Part shown: positions 7,824 to 16,871 of the stretch, in pieces
Layout: each line of letters opens with the position of its first letter
Numbering within the stretch: position 1 is the first letter of the stretch
From: DASQUK01 sp963717085
GTDB lineage: Bacteria > Actinomycetota > Acidimicrobiia > Acidimicrobiales > VFJN01
DNA: 64,000 nucleotides
Direction of reading: 5' to 3'
Assembly: GCA_963717085.1 (NCBI GenBank)
Contig: CAVQVM010000011.1
Location: 186,001-250,000 of the forward strand
Position numbers and translations under genes: made by a program
Notes under the pieces: generated by a model
Database searches by the model: none
Seen by the model: the letters and a program-made list of their open reading frames with translations, nothing else
Told to the model about the DNA's origin: nothing

Positions 7824-10800
7824 TCAAGGGCCGGCGGCCATGGCCGCGGGCGGCGCCACGTAGGGCTTCTCGGGATCGGCGCCTTGGAGCTGCCAGACCT
7901 CGTGGCCGTAGGTGTCGAACACGAGGAACTGGTCGGGACCCGGGTCCTTGGTGTCGCCGCGGTGGAGGATGTAGGCGAGCTGGTCGGCCCCGTCGCTGAG
8001 ATCGATCCGGAACTCGATGCCGAACACGTCCTGGCCGATCGGCCGCACCGGGTCGGTCCATGGTGGTTCCGTTGCGGCACCCGTCCACACGTGCAGGCCC
8101 CAGAAGTCGTTGAAGTCCGAGCTGGTGGGATCGCCGTAGTCGCCGACCGGGCGTCGGTAGTGGATGGTCGCGAAGTCCTCGGCCGCTCCCCGGGACTGGT
8201 GGACCACCTGCTCGCCGGGCTGGAACCAGGCCGTCGGCGTCTCGGTGGGCGTGAAGGTCTGGGCATCGATGTCGACGGTGCCCGCGTTGCGGATGGTGAC
8301 CGTCAGCGGCGACGCCAGGTCGGGCGGCGCCAGCATGAACACGGCGCCGTAGTCGTCCGTTGCGTCAGGCGGGTCGTTGGTCCTGATGGGGCCCGCAGCG
8401 CTGGACGCATCGATAGTCACGCCCGAGCAGTCGGTGCAGGCGTAGTGAACGGTGGCGTGGCCTTGGGCCGCGGCCTGGGACGTGTAGATCGTCGCGTCGC
8501 CCTGGCGCAGCCAGATCTCCGGCGTCGTGCCCGGGTCGAAGCTCCGGTCGGGGCTGTTGTCGGGATCCTTGGTGTCGCCCCGATGGACGATGAAGTTGAC
8601 CGGCTTGGTGTCGTCGGCGAGCTTGACGAACGCGAACCGCCCGTACTCGTCCTCGCCCAGGAACGGCTTCGGTGTCGTCCAGTCGGTCGCCTCCGACACG
8701 TCGATGGCATCGCCCCACAGGTGCAGGCCCCAGAAGTCGTTGGCGTTGCCGGTCGTGTGGTCCCCGTAGTCACCGGCCGGGCGGGCGTAGTGGACGACGG
8801 CGTAGGGCGTCCTCGGCGCGGCGGCCTCCGGGAACTCGACGCCGACGTTGACCACCTCGTCGGCCGCGAGGTGACCCGAAAGGTCGCTGACGATGGCCCG
8901 GAACGACAGCCTGGTGTCCTCGTGGCCGCGCAGGTGGCTGGCATCGTAGAAGACCCGGTACGGCGGGTTGTCGTCGGTACCGATCGGCACGTAGTCGCCG
9001 GACCCCTCGCGCACGGCGAAGGTCACCTCGGCGTACGCATCCTGGTCGAGCTCGGCGGCTACCTCGACCCGGTCGGCGACCTGGTGGCCGTCCCAGGTGT
9101 TGGTGCCCAGCACCGCGGTGTCGCCGTGCTCGAGGCTGGTGATGGTGATGCCGGGCGAGGCGTCGCTGGCCGGCGTCGGCTGCTTGGCCTGGTAGATGAC
9201 GACCCCGAGGGCCGGAACGGTGAGGCCGAGGGCCCCGTCGGCGTTGGTGCGGGTCGTCTTCGGCAGGCCCTCGTTGCCGGGCAGCTTCTCGGACACGAGC
9301 TTGTACTGGGCCCCGGCGGGCGAGTACGTCGGCACGTCGGCAGTGGCCGCCGCCTCACTGTTGTTCAGGGCGATCACGTACTCGACACGCTGGTCGCGGT
9401 CGATCCGCGAGAAGGCGTAGACGCCCGGCCCGGCGGAACTGACGCGGTGGATCTGCGCCCCGGAACGCAGGGCCGGGTGCTGGCGGGAGAGCTTGGAGAG
9501 CTCGCTGATCGTGCCGTAGAGCGGGTGGTCGCGGTCGAAGTTGTCGTCGGCCGAGGTCTCGTCGGTGCCGATCAGGTCGTTGTCGGCGTACGACGGCACG
9601 GTGTTGGCGAACATGTCCTCGCGGGCGTCCTTGTCGCCACCGTCGCCCACGAAGCCCTGCTCGTCGCCGTAGTACACGACCGGCTGGCCCCGCGAGAGGA
9701 ACATGAGGGCGTGCGCGAGCCGGGAGCGGGCCAGCAGCTCGGCGTCGGCGGCGCCGGGCTCGTCGACACGCTGCAGGAAGTAGCCGATGCGCCCCATGTC
9801 GTGGTTCCCGAGGAACGTGGGCATGGCATAGGCGTTGCTGTCGGCGTCGGTGTAGTAGTCGTCCAGCGCGAAGAAGTCGCGCAGTCCATCGGTCGGTGCG
9901 CTTTGGGACGCGAAGCCCCGCGCCGCCAGTTGGAAGCCGAAGTCGATCGTCGACTGCAGCCGGCCCCTGGTCGAGAACTCGCTCATGAACGGTGGGCCGA
10001 ACTGCTGGTCGAACACCTCGCCGAAGGCGAAGAAGTCGTCGATGCCCCGCGCTTCGGCCGCGGCGAGGATGTCCGGGCCGAACTTCTGCCAGAACTCCAT
10101 GTTCACGTGCTTGGTGGTGTCGATGCGGAACCCGTCGACCCCGAACTCGTCGATCCAGAACGAGTAGATGTCGACCATCCCCTCGACCACCTCGCGGCGC
10201 TCGGTCCACAGGTCGTCGAGACCGAAGAAGTCGCCGTACAGCGAGTTCTCGCCCGTGAAGCTCGTGTTCCCCCGGTTGTGGTACAGCAGCGGGTCGTTGA
10301 GCCAGGCGGGGTTCTTCACGTTCGCCTCGTCCGGCGGCACCGTTGCGGCGTAGGGGAACGAGGTCGCGTTCACCTCGGGGAACGAGTAGTCGGGCTGGCC
10401 CGAGTAGGCGAAGTCGGAGTCGTCGAATGGCCGCCCGGCGACGTCCCGGTAGGGGAAGTCGCGCTTGTTGCGGTAGCCCGCGTTGCCCTCGAGTTGGATG
10501 ACGTCGGCGGTGTGGTTGGTGACGATGTCCATCACCACCTTCATGCCGCGCTCGTGGGCCTCGTCGACCAGGCGAGCGAACTCTGCATTCGTGCCGAGAT
10601 GGGGGTCGACATGCAGGAAGTCTTCGATCCAGTAGCCGTGGTAGCCGGCGGAGTGCCCGTACAGGTCGGTCGTGTCCGATTGGGTCGGCTTGTTGGTGAA
10701 GATCGGCCCCACCCAGATGGCGGTCGTGCCGAGGCCCTGCAAGTAGGGCAGCTTGCGCCTCAGGCCCTCGAGGTCGCCGCCGTGGTAATAGCCCTTCTGG

Positions 10801-11693
10801 TCGGGCAGGTAGCCGTGCGCCAGCACGTTCTCCTGCGTGTCGCCCGCGATGCAGGCACCCGCGAAGTCACCGCAGTTGTTCCTGAGATTGCCGTCGTTGA
10901 ACCGGTCGGGCATGGCGAAGTACAGGACCTCGTCGACGAACGGGTGGCGCACGGGCTCGCGCACGAGGGCCGCGTCGTCGACCGGCATCGCCGGCGTCAC
11001 CGCTATGTCGAGGACGTGGCTGGCCTGGTCGTAGCTGAGCGTGACGACGTCGCCGACACTCCCGACCGTGAACGGGATGTTGGCGCCGTCGCGGACGCCA
11101 CCGGCCCCGTAGTTCACGTCCCAGGTCTCGTCGATCGCCACCTTCGCCTCGTAGCTGCCGGGCGGCAGCGATGACGTCGAGAAGCGCCCGACGCCGTCGC
11201 CGTCGGGGTCCTGCAGCCACGACTGCAGGCAGCCCGGGTCCCAGTCGTTGGCGCAGCCCAGCTCGCTCTGGAAGCTGCCGGGCGCGGTGGCGATGACCGA
11301 CGTCCGGTTGTCGGTGGCCCAGTGGGTCTCGTCGTCGTAGAAGAACTTGACTTGGCTCGGGGCGGCGAGAGACAGGCCGATGTTCGGACCGTCCCGCACG
11401 GCGCCGGCGCCGTAGTTCTCGGCCCAGGTGCCGTCGAGTGCCGCCTTGTACTCCCAGTTCCCGCCAGGGAGCGGGAAGCTGCCCTGCCACACCCCGTCGT
11501 CGGGGTCGAGCGTCAGATGCGTGGCCGCGCACTCCGGCTGCCAGTCCCCGGGGCAGCCCAACTCCTGCTGGAAGCTCCCTGCGACGGTCACGGTCGCTGG
11601 CTCCGCCGCCGCCGGCGTCGCCGTACCGGCTACGCCGAGGGTCGCGGCCGCCAAGCCGAGGACCAGTAGGAGCACGAGTGGTCTATGCGCCAT
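7824..11693 (-). CDS. Secreted multidomain GH13 alpha-amylase/pullulanase-type enzyme
   Basis: 1289 residues. An N-terminal signal peptide ends near TPAAAEP at 26-32. Two X25-like modules follow (about 33-135 and 136-232, each with a GSFQ.ELGC..DW start and an NYGAGxVRDGxNI core). Then comes a GH13 barrel with nucleophile D525 (FRIDTT), acid/base E559 (FAFGEVF) and D632 (FLGNHD). Two pullulanase-associated (PUD/CBM41-like) modules follow, each with a VHYxRPxGDYGD start and a HRGDTKDP core. It probably cleaves alpha-1,4 and/or alpha-1,6 glucans outside the cell. No membrane anchor is seen. Confidence 0.92.
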   Translation of the reverse strand: MAHRPLVLLLVLGLAAATLGVAGTATPAAAEPATVTVAGSFQQELGCPGDWQPECAATHLTLDPDDGVWQGSFPLPGGNWEYKAALDGTWAENYGAGAVRDGPNIGLSLAAPSQVKFFYDDETHWATDNRTSVIATAPGSFQSELGCANDWDPGCLQSWLQDPDGDGVGRFSTSSLPPGSYEAKVAIDETWDVNYGAGGVRDGANIPFTVGSVGDVVTLSYDQASHVLDIAVTPAMPVDDAALVREPVRHPFVDEVLYFAMPDRFNDGNLRNNCGDFAGACIAGDTQENVLAHGYLPDQKGYYHGGDLEGLRRKLPYLQGLGTTAIWVGPIFTNKPTQSDTTDLYGHSAGYHGYWIEDFLHVDPHLGTNAEFARLVDEAHERGMKVVMDIVTNHTADVIQLEGNAGYRNKRDFPYRDVAGRPFDDSDFAYSGQPDYSFPEVNATSFPYAATVPPDEANVKNPAWLNDPLLYHNRGNTSFTGENSLYGDFFGLDDLWTERREVVEGMVDIYSFWIDEFGVDGFRIDTTKHVNMEFWQKFGPDILAAAEARGIDDFFAFGEVFDQQFGPPFMSEFSTRGRLQSTIDFGFQLAARGFASQSAPTDGLRDFFALDDYYTDADSNAYAMPTFLGNHDMGRIGYFLQRVDEPGAADAELLARSRLAHALMFLSRGQPVVYYGDEQGFVGDGGDKDAREDMFANTVPSYADNDLIGTDETSADDNFDRDHPLYGTISELSKLSRQHPALRSGAQIHRVSSAGPGVYAFSRIDRDQRVEYVIALNNSEAAATADVPTYSPAGAQYKLVSEKLPGNEGLPKTTRTNADGALGLTVPALGVVIYQAKQPTPASDASPGITITSLEHGDTAVLGTNTWDGHQVADRVEVAAELDQDAYAEVTFAVREGSGDYVPIGTDDNPPYRVFYDASHLRGHEDTRLSFRAIVSDLSGHLAADEVVNVGVEFPEAAAPRTPYAVVHYARPAGDYGDHTTGNANDFWGLHLWGDAIDVSEATDWTTPKPFLGEDEYGRFAFVKLADDTKPVNFIVHRGDTKDPDNSPDRSFDPGTTPEIWLRQGDATIYTSQAAAQGHATVHYACTDCSGVTIDASSAAGPIRTNDPPDATDDYGAVFMLAPPDLASPLTVTIRNAGTVDIDAQTFTPTETPTAWFQPGEQVVHQSRGAAEDFATIHYRRPVGDYGDPTSSDFNDFWGLHVWTGAATEPPWTDPVRPIGQDVFGIEFRIDLSDGADQLAYILHRGDTKDPGPDQFLVFDTYGHEVWQLQGADPEKPYVAPPAAMAAGP

Positions 11694-11774
11694 GGCCGAT
11701 ACCCCCTCCGACTGCCCATGAGCATAGAGTGCCCTCCGGAACTCGTTCCGTAGTTCGCACAGGCGCGTGACATC

Positions 11775-12461
11775 GTGGTCCTACCGATGCGCGAGCAAGC
11801 CGAACTGCCCACCGACCCCGAGCTGGTCGCCCGCCTGCGTGCCAGGGACGACGCCGCCTTTGCGCTCGTCCTCGACGCCTGGTCGGGCGGCATGGCGCGT
11901 GTGGCCCGCTCCATCGTGTCGACGTACGCCTCAGCCGACGAGGTCGTGCAGGACGCGTGGCTCGCGGTCATCCAGGGCGTCGCGAGGTTCGAGGGCCGGT
12001 CGTCGCTCAAGACCTGGGTGTACCGGATCCTGGTGAACACTGCGAAGCGGCGGGCGCTGCGCGAGGGGCGCCAGATCTCGTGGAGCCCGGTCGCCGGCGA
12101 GGACGACGCGCCCACCGTCGATCCGGCGCGGTTCGGCGGGCCGGGCGACCGGTTTCCCGGACACTGGCTCGAGTTCCCCGCGCCCTGGCCGTCGCCCGAG
12201 CAGGACATGCTGGCCGGCGAGGTCCACGCGCGGGTCGAGGCGGCGCTGGCCGAGCTGCCCGAGCGCCAGCGGGTCGTCATCACGCTTCGCGACGTGGAGG
12301 GATACAGCTCGGACGAGGTCTGCTCGATCCTCGAGATATCGGCGGCCAACCAGCGGGTGCTGCTCCACCGCGCACGGGCGTTCGTGCGCGGCAAGCTGGA
12401 GGAGTACTTCGAGGCGTCGGCATCCGACGTCGGAACTGAGGTGAGCCAGTGGCGGACCTGA
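11775..12461 (+). CDS. ECF-type RNA polymerase sigma factor
   Basis: Up to 228 residues; GTG 11775 and ATG 11787 are both possible, and the ATG gives a more natural N-terminus. Region 2 is seen as YASADEVVQDAWLAVIQG...FEGRSSLKTWVYRILVNTAKR. Region 4 is seen as LPERQRVVITLRDVEGYSSDEVCSILEIS followed by the HRAR recognition end. The linker between them is acidic and proline-rich. The 3' end overlaps the start of the anti-sigma gene by 13 bases. It is transcribed divergently from the GH13 gene, so that promoter is a plausible but unproven target. Confidence 0.93.
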   Translation: MVLPMREQAELPTDPELVARLRARDDAAFALVLDAWSGGMARVARSIVSTYASADEVVQDAWLAVIQGVARFEGRSSLKTWVYRILVNTAKRRALREGRQISWSPVAGEDDAPTVDPARFGGPGDRFPGHWLEFPAPWPSPEQDMLAGEVHARVEAALAELPERQRVVITLRDVEGYSSDEVCSILEISAANQRVLLHRARAFVRGKLEEYFEASASDVGTEVSQWRT

Positions 12462-12688
12462 ACTGCGACGAGCTGGTGGAGCTGGTCACGGACCACCTCG
12501 ACGGCGCCCTCGACGACGAGACCGAGCGTCGGGTCGCCGACCATCTCGCCGGTTGTGACGGCTGCACCGGCTACGTCGATCAGATGAAGCAGACGATCGC
12601 GACCCTGGGGACCTCACCGGCCGACGTCAAGCTGACCGAAGAGGCCCGCAACGCCCTGCTGGCGGCCTTCCGGGAGCCGCCCGGCTGA
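12449..12688 (+). CDS. Zinc-finger anti-sigma factor (short, soluble)
   Basis: 79 residues with the ZAS signature: C6 near the start (LNCDELVELVTDHLDGAL) followed by HLAGCDGC (HxxxCxxC). In this family the His and Cys residues bind zinc and the domain clamps the paired ECF sigma factor. There is no transmembrane segment, so it would act in the cytoplasm, perhaps as a redox- or metal-responsive switch. Its start lies inside the sigma gene, so the two are translationally coupled. A near-identical motif recurs in the protein at 14039. Confidence 0.88.
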   Translation: MADLNCDELVELVTDHLDGALDDETERRVADHLAGCDGCTGYVDQMKQTIATLGTSPADVKLTEEARNALLAAFREPPG

Positions 12689-12751
12689 TCCACCCGCCAG
12701 TCGGGACTGCTGGGCGCGTAACGCCTCGGCCGATGGTGACTCTGCAGGGTC

Positions 12752-14035
12752 ATGGTCGACACAACCGTCAAGCCTTCGGTCAACGCATCCGTGCGGCGGC
12801 GGTTGCTGCCGCTGCAGGTCGCGGTGGCGCTCCAGGGCTTCATGCTCTGGGTGCCGGTCGAGAAGCTGTTCATGAACGAGATCGGCTTCGACGCCGCCAC
12901 GGTCGGTGTCATGGCGGCGGCCTACGCGGCGCTCGTGCCGCTGGTCGAGATCCCCTCGGGCATCCTGGCCGACCGCTGGAGCCGCCGGGGCGTCCTGATC
13001 GTGGCGAGCACGGCGCTGATGCTGACGTCGTTGGTCGGTGGCCTCAGCCACAACGTCCCGCTCTACATCGTCAGCGCCCTGTTCCTCGCGGTCTACTTCG
13101 CCATGTACTCGGGCACGATGGAGGCGGCCGTCTATGACACCTTGCTCGAGGAGACCGGCGACAGCGACGGGTTCGAGGCCCGGATCGGCCGGGTGCGGTT
13201 CGTGGAGAGCGCCACCCTGGTCGCCAGCTCGCTCGCCGGTGGCGTGCTGGCGGGGCTTGCGACGCCCCGACTGACGTACTTCCTGACCGTGCCGTTCGCC
13301 CTCGCCTCGATCGTCGCGCTGCTGCGATTCGACGAGCCCCAGCTCCACAAGGCCGAGGAGCCGACGTCGCTGCGCAGCCACATCGCGGTGACCTACCGCA
13401 CGATCACCCGGCGCCGAGAGTTGCTCCCGGCCATCGTTCTGACCGCCCTCACTGCGCTCATGCTGCAGGTGATCTTCGAGTTCGGGCCGCTGTGGCTAGT
13501 CGCCTCGGGGACGGCACCGGGTCTGTACGGGCCGTTCTGGGCCGGCCTGGTGTCGACCCTGGGCCTGGGCGGCCTGCTCGCCGGTCGGGTGCGGTTCGAT
13601 CGGCCCCCGACGGTGACCGTCACGATCGCAGTGCTGACGCTGGCGAGCTGGGTGCTCACCGCAAGTCGGAACCTCCTCGTCGTGACCGTGGCCCAGTTCG
13701 CGGTGGCGCTTGTCGTCGTCACCATGAGCATCTACGTCTCCCGGGTGCTCCACGACGCCGTCCCGTCGACGATCCGCTCCGGCGTGGTGTCGGGTGTCGG
13801 GGCCTTGTCGTGGGTCACCTTCCTGCCGTTCTCCCTGGTGTTCGGCCAGGTGAGCAAGACCCACGGCGTCGCCACGGCGGCATGGATGATCACGGCAGTC
13901 GCCGTGGTCGCGGCGGCGGTGCTGGTCAAGGTCGTGCGCGGGGAGCGCAACGAGATGCCGGCCGACGACGATGACTCCGGCGAGGCCGCTGTGGACGCCG
14001 AGCGCGTCCCGGCCGTTGGCGCGCTGGCGGCCTGA
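12752..14035 (+). CDS. MFS transporter
   Basis: 427 residues with about 10-12 hydrophobic helices. The A-motif-like loop between helices 2 and 3 is seen as GILADRWSRRGVLI, with LVEIPSG before it, and a charged C-terminal tail (PADDDDSGEAAVDAE) follows. The sequence fits the drug/efflux-type major facilitator superfamily of the inner membrane. The gene starts 63 bases after the anti-sigma gene, on the same strand, and is followed three bases later by a second zinc-finger protein. This suggests one sigma/anti-sigma/transporter transcription unit. The substrate is unknown. Confidence 0.88.
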   Translation: MVDTTVKPSVNASVRRRLLPLQVAVALQGFMLWVPVEKLFMNEIGFDAATVGVMAAAYAALVPLVEIPSGILADRWSRRGVLIVASTALMLTSLVGGLSHNVPLYIVSALFLAVYFAMYSGTMEAAVYDTLLEETGDSDGFEARIGRVRFVESATLVASSLAGGVLAGLATPRLTYFLTVPFALASIVALLRFDEPQLHKAEEPTSLRSHIAVTYRTITRRRELLPAIVLTALTALMLQVIFEFGPLWLVASGTAPGLYGPFWAGLVSTLGLGGLLAGRVRFDRPPTVTVTIAVLTLASWVLTASRNLLVVTVAQFAVALVVVTMSIYVSRVLHDAVPSTIRSGVVSGVGALSWVTFLPFSLVFGQVSKTHGVATAAWMITAVAVVAAAVLVKVVRGERNEMPADDDDSGEAAVDAERVPAVGALAA

Positions 14036-14038
14036 CCC

Positions 14039-14242
14039 ATGACCGCCCTCGAATGCCGCGCGGTCGTCGAGCTCGCCTCCGATTACCTCGAGGGTGGCCT
14101 CGACCCGGGCAGCCACCGCCGGGTCGTGGCTCACCTGGCGGGCTGTGATGGCTGCGAGCAGTACGTGGATCAGGTCCGCCAGACTGTTCGCCTCCTGGGT
14201 CGGCTGCCGATGCGCCGACCCGGGCCGCGGGGTTCCGGTTGA
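14039..14242 (+). CDS. Orphan zinc-finger anti-sigma-like small protein
   Basis: 67 residues and clearly a paralogue of the anti-sigma factor at 12449. It shares the C6 region (LECRAVVELASDYLEGGLD), the HLAGCDGC zinc motif and a YVDQ(V/M)(R/K)QT helix. The C-terminus is short and ends in a basic, glycine-rich tail. No sigma gene sits beside it: the MFS gene is upstream and a DUF1214 gene downstream. It may inhibit the same sigma factor, a distant one, or be a decaying duplicate. Confidence 0.75.
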   Translation: MTALECRAVVELASDYLEGGLDPGSHRRVVAHLAGCDGCEQYVDQVRQTVRLLGRLPMRRPGPRGSG

Positions 14243-14285
14243 TGTACCTCGGCGATCAGGTCGCCGTCGACGCGTGGGAGGTCCG

Positions 14286-15398
14286 ATGTCGGATAGCCGA
14301 GCCGCCTTCGACGAGCTGCTCGCCACGCTGCGGACCGTCGGCGACCGCTTCGCCGGGCCCGACTGGGGTCTGACCGACCCCGTCGACGTGGCCGAGGGTC
14401 TCCGCGTGGTGACCCACCTCCTGGCCATCGGCCTCGAGACCCAGTTCGAGGACGACGCCGCGCACCCCGTGTTCCGTGCCATCGTCACGCCGTGGCGGAA
14501 GGCGCTCGGCGACAATGCCGACGCTCGCTACCACGACGCGCCGGTCCATCCGGCGGGCACGTACCACGTGCGGGGTCGGATGGCCGGCGCGGTCTACGTG
14601 TCGTTCACGGTTGAGGCCGGCGCCGCCGACGGCGCCTTCCCGTCGGGAACCGTGGGATCGCTGAACGACGCCGGATTCGACGTGGCGGACGACGGTTCGT
14701 TCGAGATCACGGTCGGCGGTCCGGCCCGGGACGGGGGGTGGCTGGCCCTCCCGCCGGACGCCTCCCGCATCACGGTGCGGCACTATTGGGAAGGCGCCCG
14801 GTCTCCCCACATCCCACCCGTCCCTGACCTGGGCCTGACCATCGGGCTGGTCGACGGCGAGGTTCCCCCGGCCCCGGCGGCGCCGACGGACGGCTCGGTC
14901 GCAGCGGCGCTCCACCGCATGGCCACGTTCGTTCGGAGCCGCACCCTCGACACGATTCCCAAGCCGGGCGAGGGCGACGCCCCGCCGTTCGTGTCACGGG
15001 TGCCGCACGTGTTTCCGCCGCCCGCGCACCCGGGCGCCCACGCGCTGGCTGCGGCCGACGCCGCGTACAGCATGGCGCCCTATCTCCTCGGCCCCGACGA
15101 TGCGCTGGTGATGCGGGTCCACTGGCCACGCTGCCGATGCGCCAACGTGTCGCTGTGGAACCGCCAACTCCAGACCTTCGACTACCTGCGCCAACGTGTG
15201 AGCCTCAACCGCGCCCAGGCGATCGCCGACCCGGACGGCACCGTGACCATCGTCATCGCCCACCGCGATCCCGGCGTCCCCAACTGGCTATCTACCGAGG
15301 GACGCCCGTTCGGGCTGGTGTTCTGGCGGTTCATGCTCCCCGACGGCCCGATCGACACACCCGTCGCCGACGTCGTTCCCATCGACTCCCTCGCCTGA
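14286..15398 (+). CDS. DUF1214 domain protein
   Basis: 370 residues from the ATG at 14286, which has GGGAGG close upstream; longer frames lack a ribosome site. The C-terminal third matches the DUF1214 pattern: a DDALVMRVHWPRCRCANVSLWN strand-loop, a QTFDYLRQRVSLNRAQA helix, and VTIVIAHRDPGVPNWLSTEG followed by FWRFMLPDG. Such proteins have no proven activity and are often found beside hydrolases and sulfotransferases in actinobacteria. There is no signal peptide. It converges on the sulfotransferase gene, with 21 bases between the stops. Confidence 0.82.
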   Translation: MSDSRAAFDELLATLRTVGDRFAGPDWGLTDPVDVAEGLRVVTHLLAIGLETQFEDDAAHPVFRAIVTPWRKALGDNADARYHDAPVHPAGTYHVRGRMAGAVYVSFTVEAGAADGAFPSGTVGSLNDAGFDVADDGSFEITVGGPARDGGWLALPPDASRITVRHYWEGARSPHIPPVPDLGLTIGLVDGEVPPAPAAPTDGSVAAALHRMATFVRSRTLDTIPKPGEGDAPPFVSRVPHVFPPPAHPGAHALAAADAAYSMAPYLLGPDDALVMRVHWPRCRCANVSLWNRQLQTFDYLRQRVSLNRAQAIADPDGTVTIVIAHRDPGVPNWLSTEGRPFGLVFWRFMLPDGPIDTPVADVVPIDSLA

Positions 15399-15419
15399 CC
15401 GCCGCCGGATTCCGCGGGC

Positions 15420-16658
15420 TCACGAGGGTTCGACCGGCACCGCGAAGCTGTCCATGTAGTCGGCAAGGTCGGCGCGCAGCGCGGCGGCGTCGAACCCCCA
15501 GTCCTCGGCCGTGTAGTGGTGCGTGCCGTGCTGGCCGCGGGGCTTGGCCGCCAAGTAGCGGGTGATGGCCTCGCGATGCCCGTCGGTCAGCTCGCGCCCG
15601 ATCGCCTCGTACGCGCCGGCGATCGCGGCCACGGGTTCGTCCATCAGGTCGGCGAACCGGACGTCGCCGTAGGTGCCGGGCAACGACCCGTCGCGGCGTC
15701 GGCGGGCGATCGTGTTGAGGGCGTCACCGAACAGTGCGCCGATCAGGGCCGAGAGGACATCGAGGTCGACGCAGTCGGTGCGCAGCCACCGGACCATCGC
15801 TGCGGTGCTCGCGGTTGACGGCATGGTGCGCGCCGGGTCACGGTGCGTCAGCACGATGCAGGCGTCGGGATACGCAGCGAGCAAATCGTCCAGCATGAAC
15901 ACGTATCCCGGCGTCTTGAGCAGCCACCGCTGGGCCGGTCGCCCGTGCTGCACCGTCTGGAGCAGGACCCGGTGGAACGCCAGGTCGGCGGTGACGTCGG
16001 GCTGCCAGTCGCCCTGGTCGGCCAGCACCATCGACCAGTGGCTGCCGGCGAACGACGGCGCACAGATGGTGATGCACTCCACGGGCAGGTCCGTCCGCAG
16101 CTCGTGCATGGCGGCGAACTCCGGCTGAACGTCGGCCCACAGCTCCTGCTCGGCCTCGGTCATCGCCCGCCGCTCGTCCTCGCCGGTACCGGCCGGCAGC
16201 ACGGGGTGGATGACGTCCGTCGCCGTGGGGGTGCGGAGGCCGGGATCGAGCCCCAGCAGCTCGAACAGGATCGTGGTCCCGGAGCGCGCCGGCCCGGTGA
16301 CGATCACCGGCGCGTCGATCACCTCGTCGGCGATCGACGGCTCGCGGCGCCGCCGCTCGCCGACGAGCAACCGGGTGCGCAGGCAACGCAGCAGCTCCTC
16401 CCTGGTCATGAGCCGGCCGACCACGTGCAGGTCACTGCGGTTGACGGCGTCGACCAGGGTGCGCAGGCGGGCCTCCCAGTCGCCGTCACCCAGGTCACCC
16501 GGATCGGCGATGCCCGTGGACGCCCGCGCCTGCTCGATCAGCTCCTCGGGCTCGATGGGTACCAGGAGACGGGGGCCGCCCGAGGCGGAGCCCATCGCGT
16601 TCACCCGCCTCACCCAGTCCGGCCGCCGGTACCTCTCCCCCATCGGTGTCACGCCCAT
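15420..16658 (-). CDS. PAPS-dependent sulfotransferase family protein
   Basis: 412 residues from the ATG at 16658; ATG 16643 is an alternative, and the long upstream extension overlaps the divergent regulator gene. The 5'-phosphosulfate loop is TGPARSGTT (121-129). The 3'-phosphate site is seen in VLTHRDPARTMPS. Together these mark a sulfotransferase_3-type enzyme that moves sulfate from PAPS to a hydroxyl, perhaps on a lipid or small metabolite. No membrane segment is seen. Homologues are abundant in Mycobacteriales and Acidimicrobiia. The acceptor is unknown. Confidence 0.85.
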   Translation of the reverse strand: MGVTPMGERYRRPDWVRRVNAMGSASGGPRLLVPIEPEELIEQARASTGIADPGDLGDGDWEARLRTLVDAVNRSDLHVVGRLMTREELLRCLRTRLLVGERRRREPSIADEVIDAPVIVTGPARSGTTILFELLGLDPGLRTPTATDVIHPVLPAGTGEDERRAMTEAEQELWADVQPEFAAMHELRTDLPVECITICAPSFAGSHWSMVLADQGDWQPDVTADLAFHRVLLQTVQHGRPAQRWLLKTPGYVFMLDDLLAAYPDACIVLTHRDPARTMPSTASTAAMVRWLRTDCVDLDVLSALIGALFGDALNTIARRRRDGSLPGTYGDVRFADLMDEPVAAIAGAYEAIGRELTDGHREAITRYLAAKPRGQHGTHHYTAEDWGFDAAALRADLADYMDSFAVPVEPS

Positions 16659-16871
16659 CTGCCACCGAGTCAACCACAGGCCCTGGTCGAGGGGACGGGC
16701 CGGCCTCGATCCAATCCGCAGCGCGGAGCGCGGAAGCCCGGGGGCCGGCAATCGCCCGTGTTGCGGCCCCCGGTGCCTCCGCTGGGGACTGACAGCGTGG
16801 CGGAGGCGAATTAGCGAGCGCGAAGCGAGCCGGGCCGCGATCGCGAGCCGGACCGGCGCCGCCGACTTAGG

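Noticed and set aside
7884..11174. A 1096-codon plus-strand open frame
   Set aside because: It is the antisense shadow of the GH13 gene; high-GC DNA gives long opposite frames. The composition is Val/Arg/Glu-rich with no domain, and all motifs lie on the other strand.
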